The notes beneath the pieces were generated by a model, which saw nothing but the letters and a program-made list of their open reading frames with translations, searched no databases and was not told the DNA's origin. The position numbers were made by a program, and so were the translations under genes. Source: Eubacteriales bacterium (GTDB taxonomy: Bacteria; Bacillota; Clostridia; Oscillospirales; CAG-382). Taken from it: a DNA stretch of 5,451 nt. Shown piece after piece: positions 5,376-5,451 of this stretch (position 1 is its first letter; every line of letters starts with the position of its first letter). The DNA is taken from assembly GCA_028701715.1 (NCBI GenBank), contig JAQVQF010000148.1:1-5451 (forward strand), given 5' to 3'.

Positions 5376-5451
5376 GTTTTATGGATACTCGGATAGTAAT
5401 TAAAAATAAAGCCAAAGCTCATAAAACAAAATAGTAATTGACTGGTAAATG
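5376..5451. other. AT-rich spacer at the right edge, no gene seen
   Basis: No start codon with a ribosome binding site, RNA gene or strong promoter is seen. The 9-mer ATAGTAATT occurs twice (near 5393 and 5431). A TTGACT near the end could be the -35 of a promoter continuing past the window, but this cannot be judged. Confidence 0.4.

Noticed and set aside
5376..5451. Attachment site or integrated element next to the tRNA
   Set aside because: No repeat of the tRNA 3' end and no integrase gene are visible, and the terminator follows the CCA directly.

Overview
The window looks like a piece of chromosome from an anaerobic, fermenting Firmicute, most likely an uncultured member of the Clostridia (Oscillospiraceae/Lachnospiraceae-like). 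The reasons are the AGGAGG-type ribosome binding sites, near-consensus sigma-A promoters with TGn-extended -10 boxes, a clostridial-looking cysteine synthase, a fermentative D-lactate dehydrogenase, a lipobox lipoprotein, and a tRNA with an encoded CCA end. No mobile element, CRISPR array, phage gene or rRNA is visible. The taxonomic call is inference from style, not from a database match.

Left part (1-1233, minus strand): a divergent ECF-like sigma factor is followed, with a 4-base ATGA stop/start overlap, by a single-pass membrane protein that runs off the left edge. The pair has the layout of a sigma factor with its membrane-bound regulator, but the membrane protein lacks the usual zinc-binding anti-sigma motif. 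It carries a long acidic Ser/Glu linker and then a beta-rich outer domain.

Middle part (1383-2779, minus strand): a cysteine synthase gene is followed, again with an ATGA overlap, by a small YfcE/MJ0936-type metallophosphoesterase. A good promoter lies at 2899-2927, with an inverted repeat over its -35 box. Divergently, on the plus strand (3046-4080), lies an LdhA-type D-lactate dehydrogenase with an unusual cysteine-rich tail. The 266-base divergent region holds promoters for both directions and two palindromic elements.

Right part (4106-5375, plus strand): a lipoprotein made of two copies of the same roughly 140-residue domain has its own promoter. It is followed by a tRNA-Val(UAC) gene with a fully consensus promoter, a hairpin at the start of its leader, and a clear intrinsic terminator. 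The last 76 bases (5376-5451) are AT-rich, and I see no gene in them.

Most of this is ordinary housekeeping and envelope content. The least explained items are the sigma/membrane-protein pair, the cysteine-rich tail on the lactate dehydrogenase, the duplicated-domain lipoprotein, and the operator-like repeats between cysK and ldhA.
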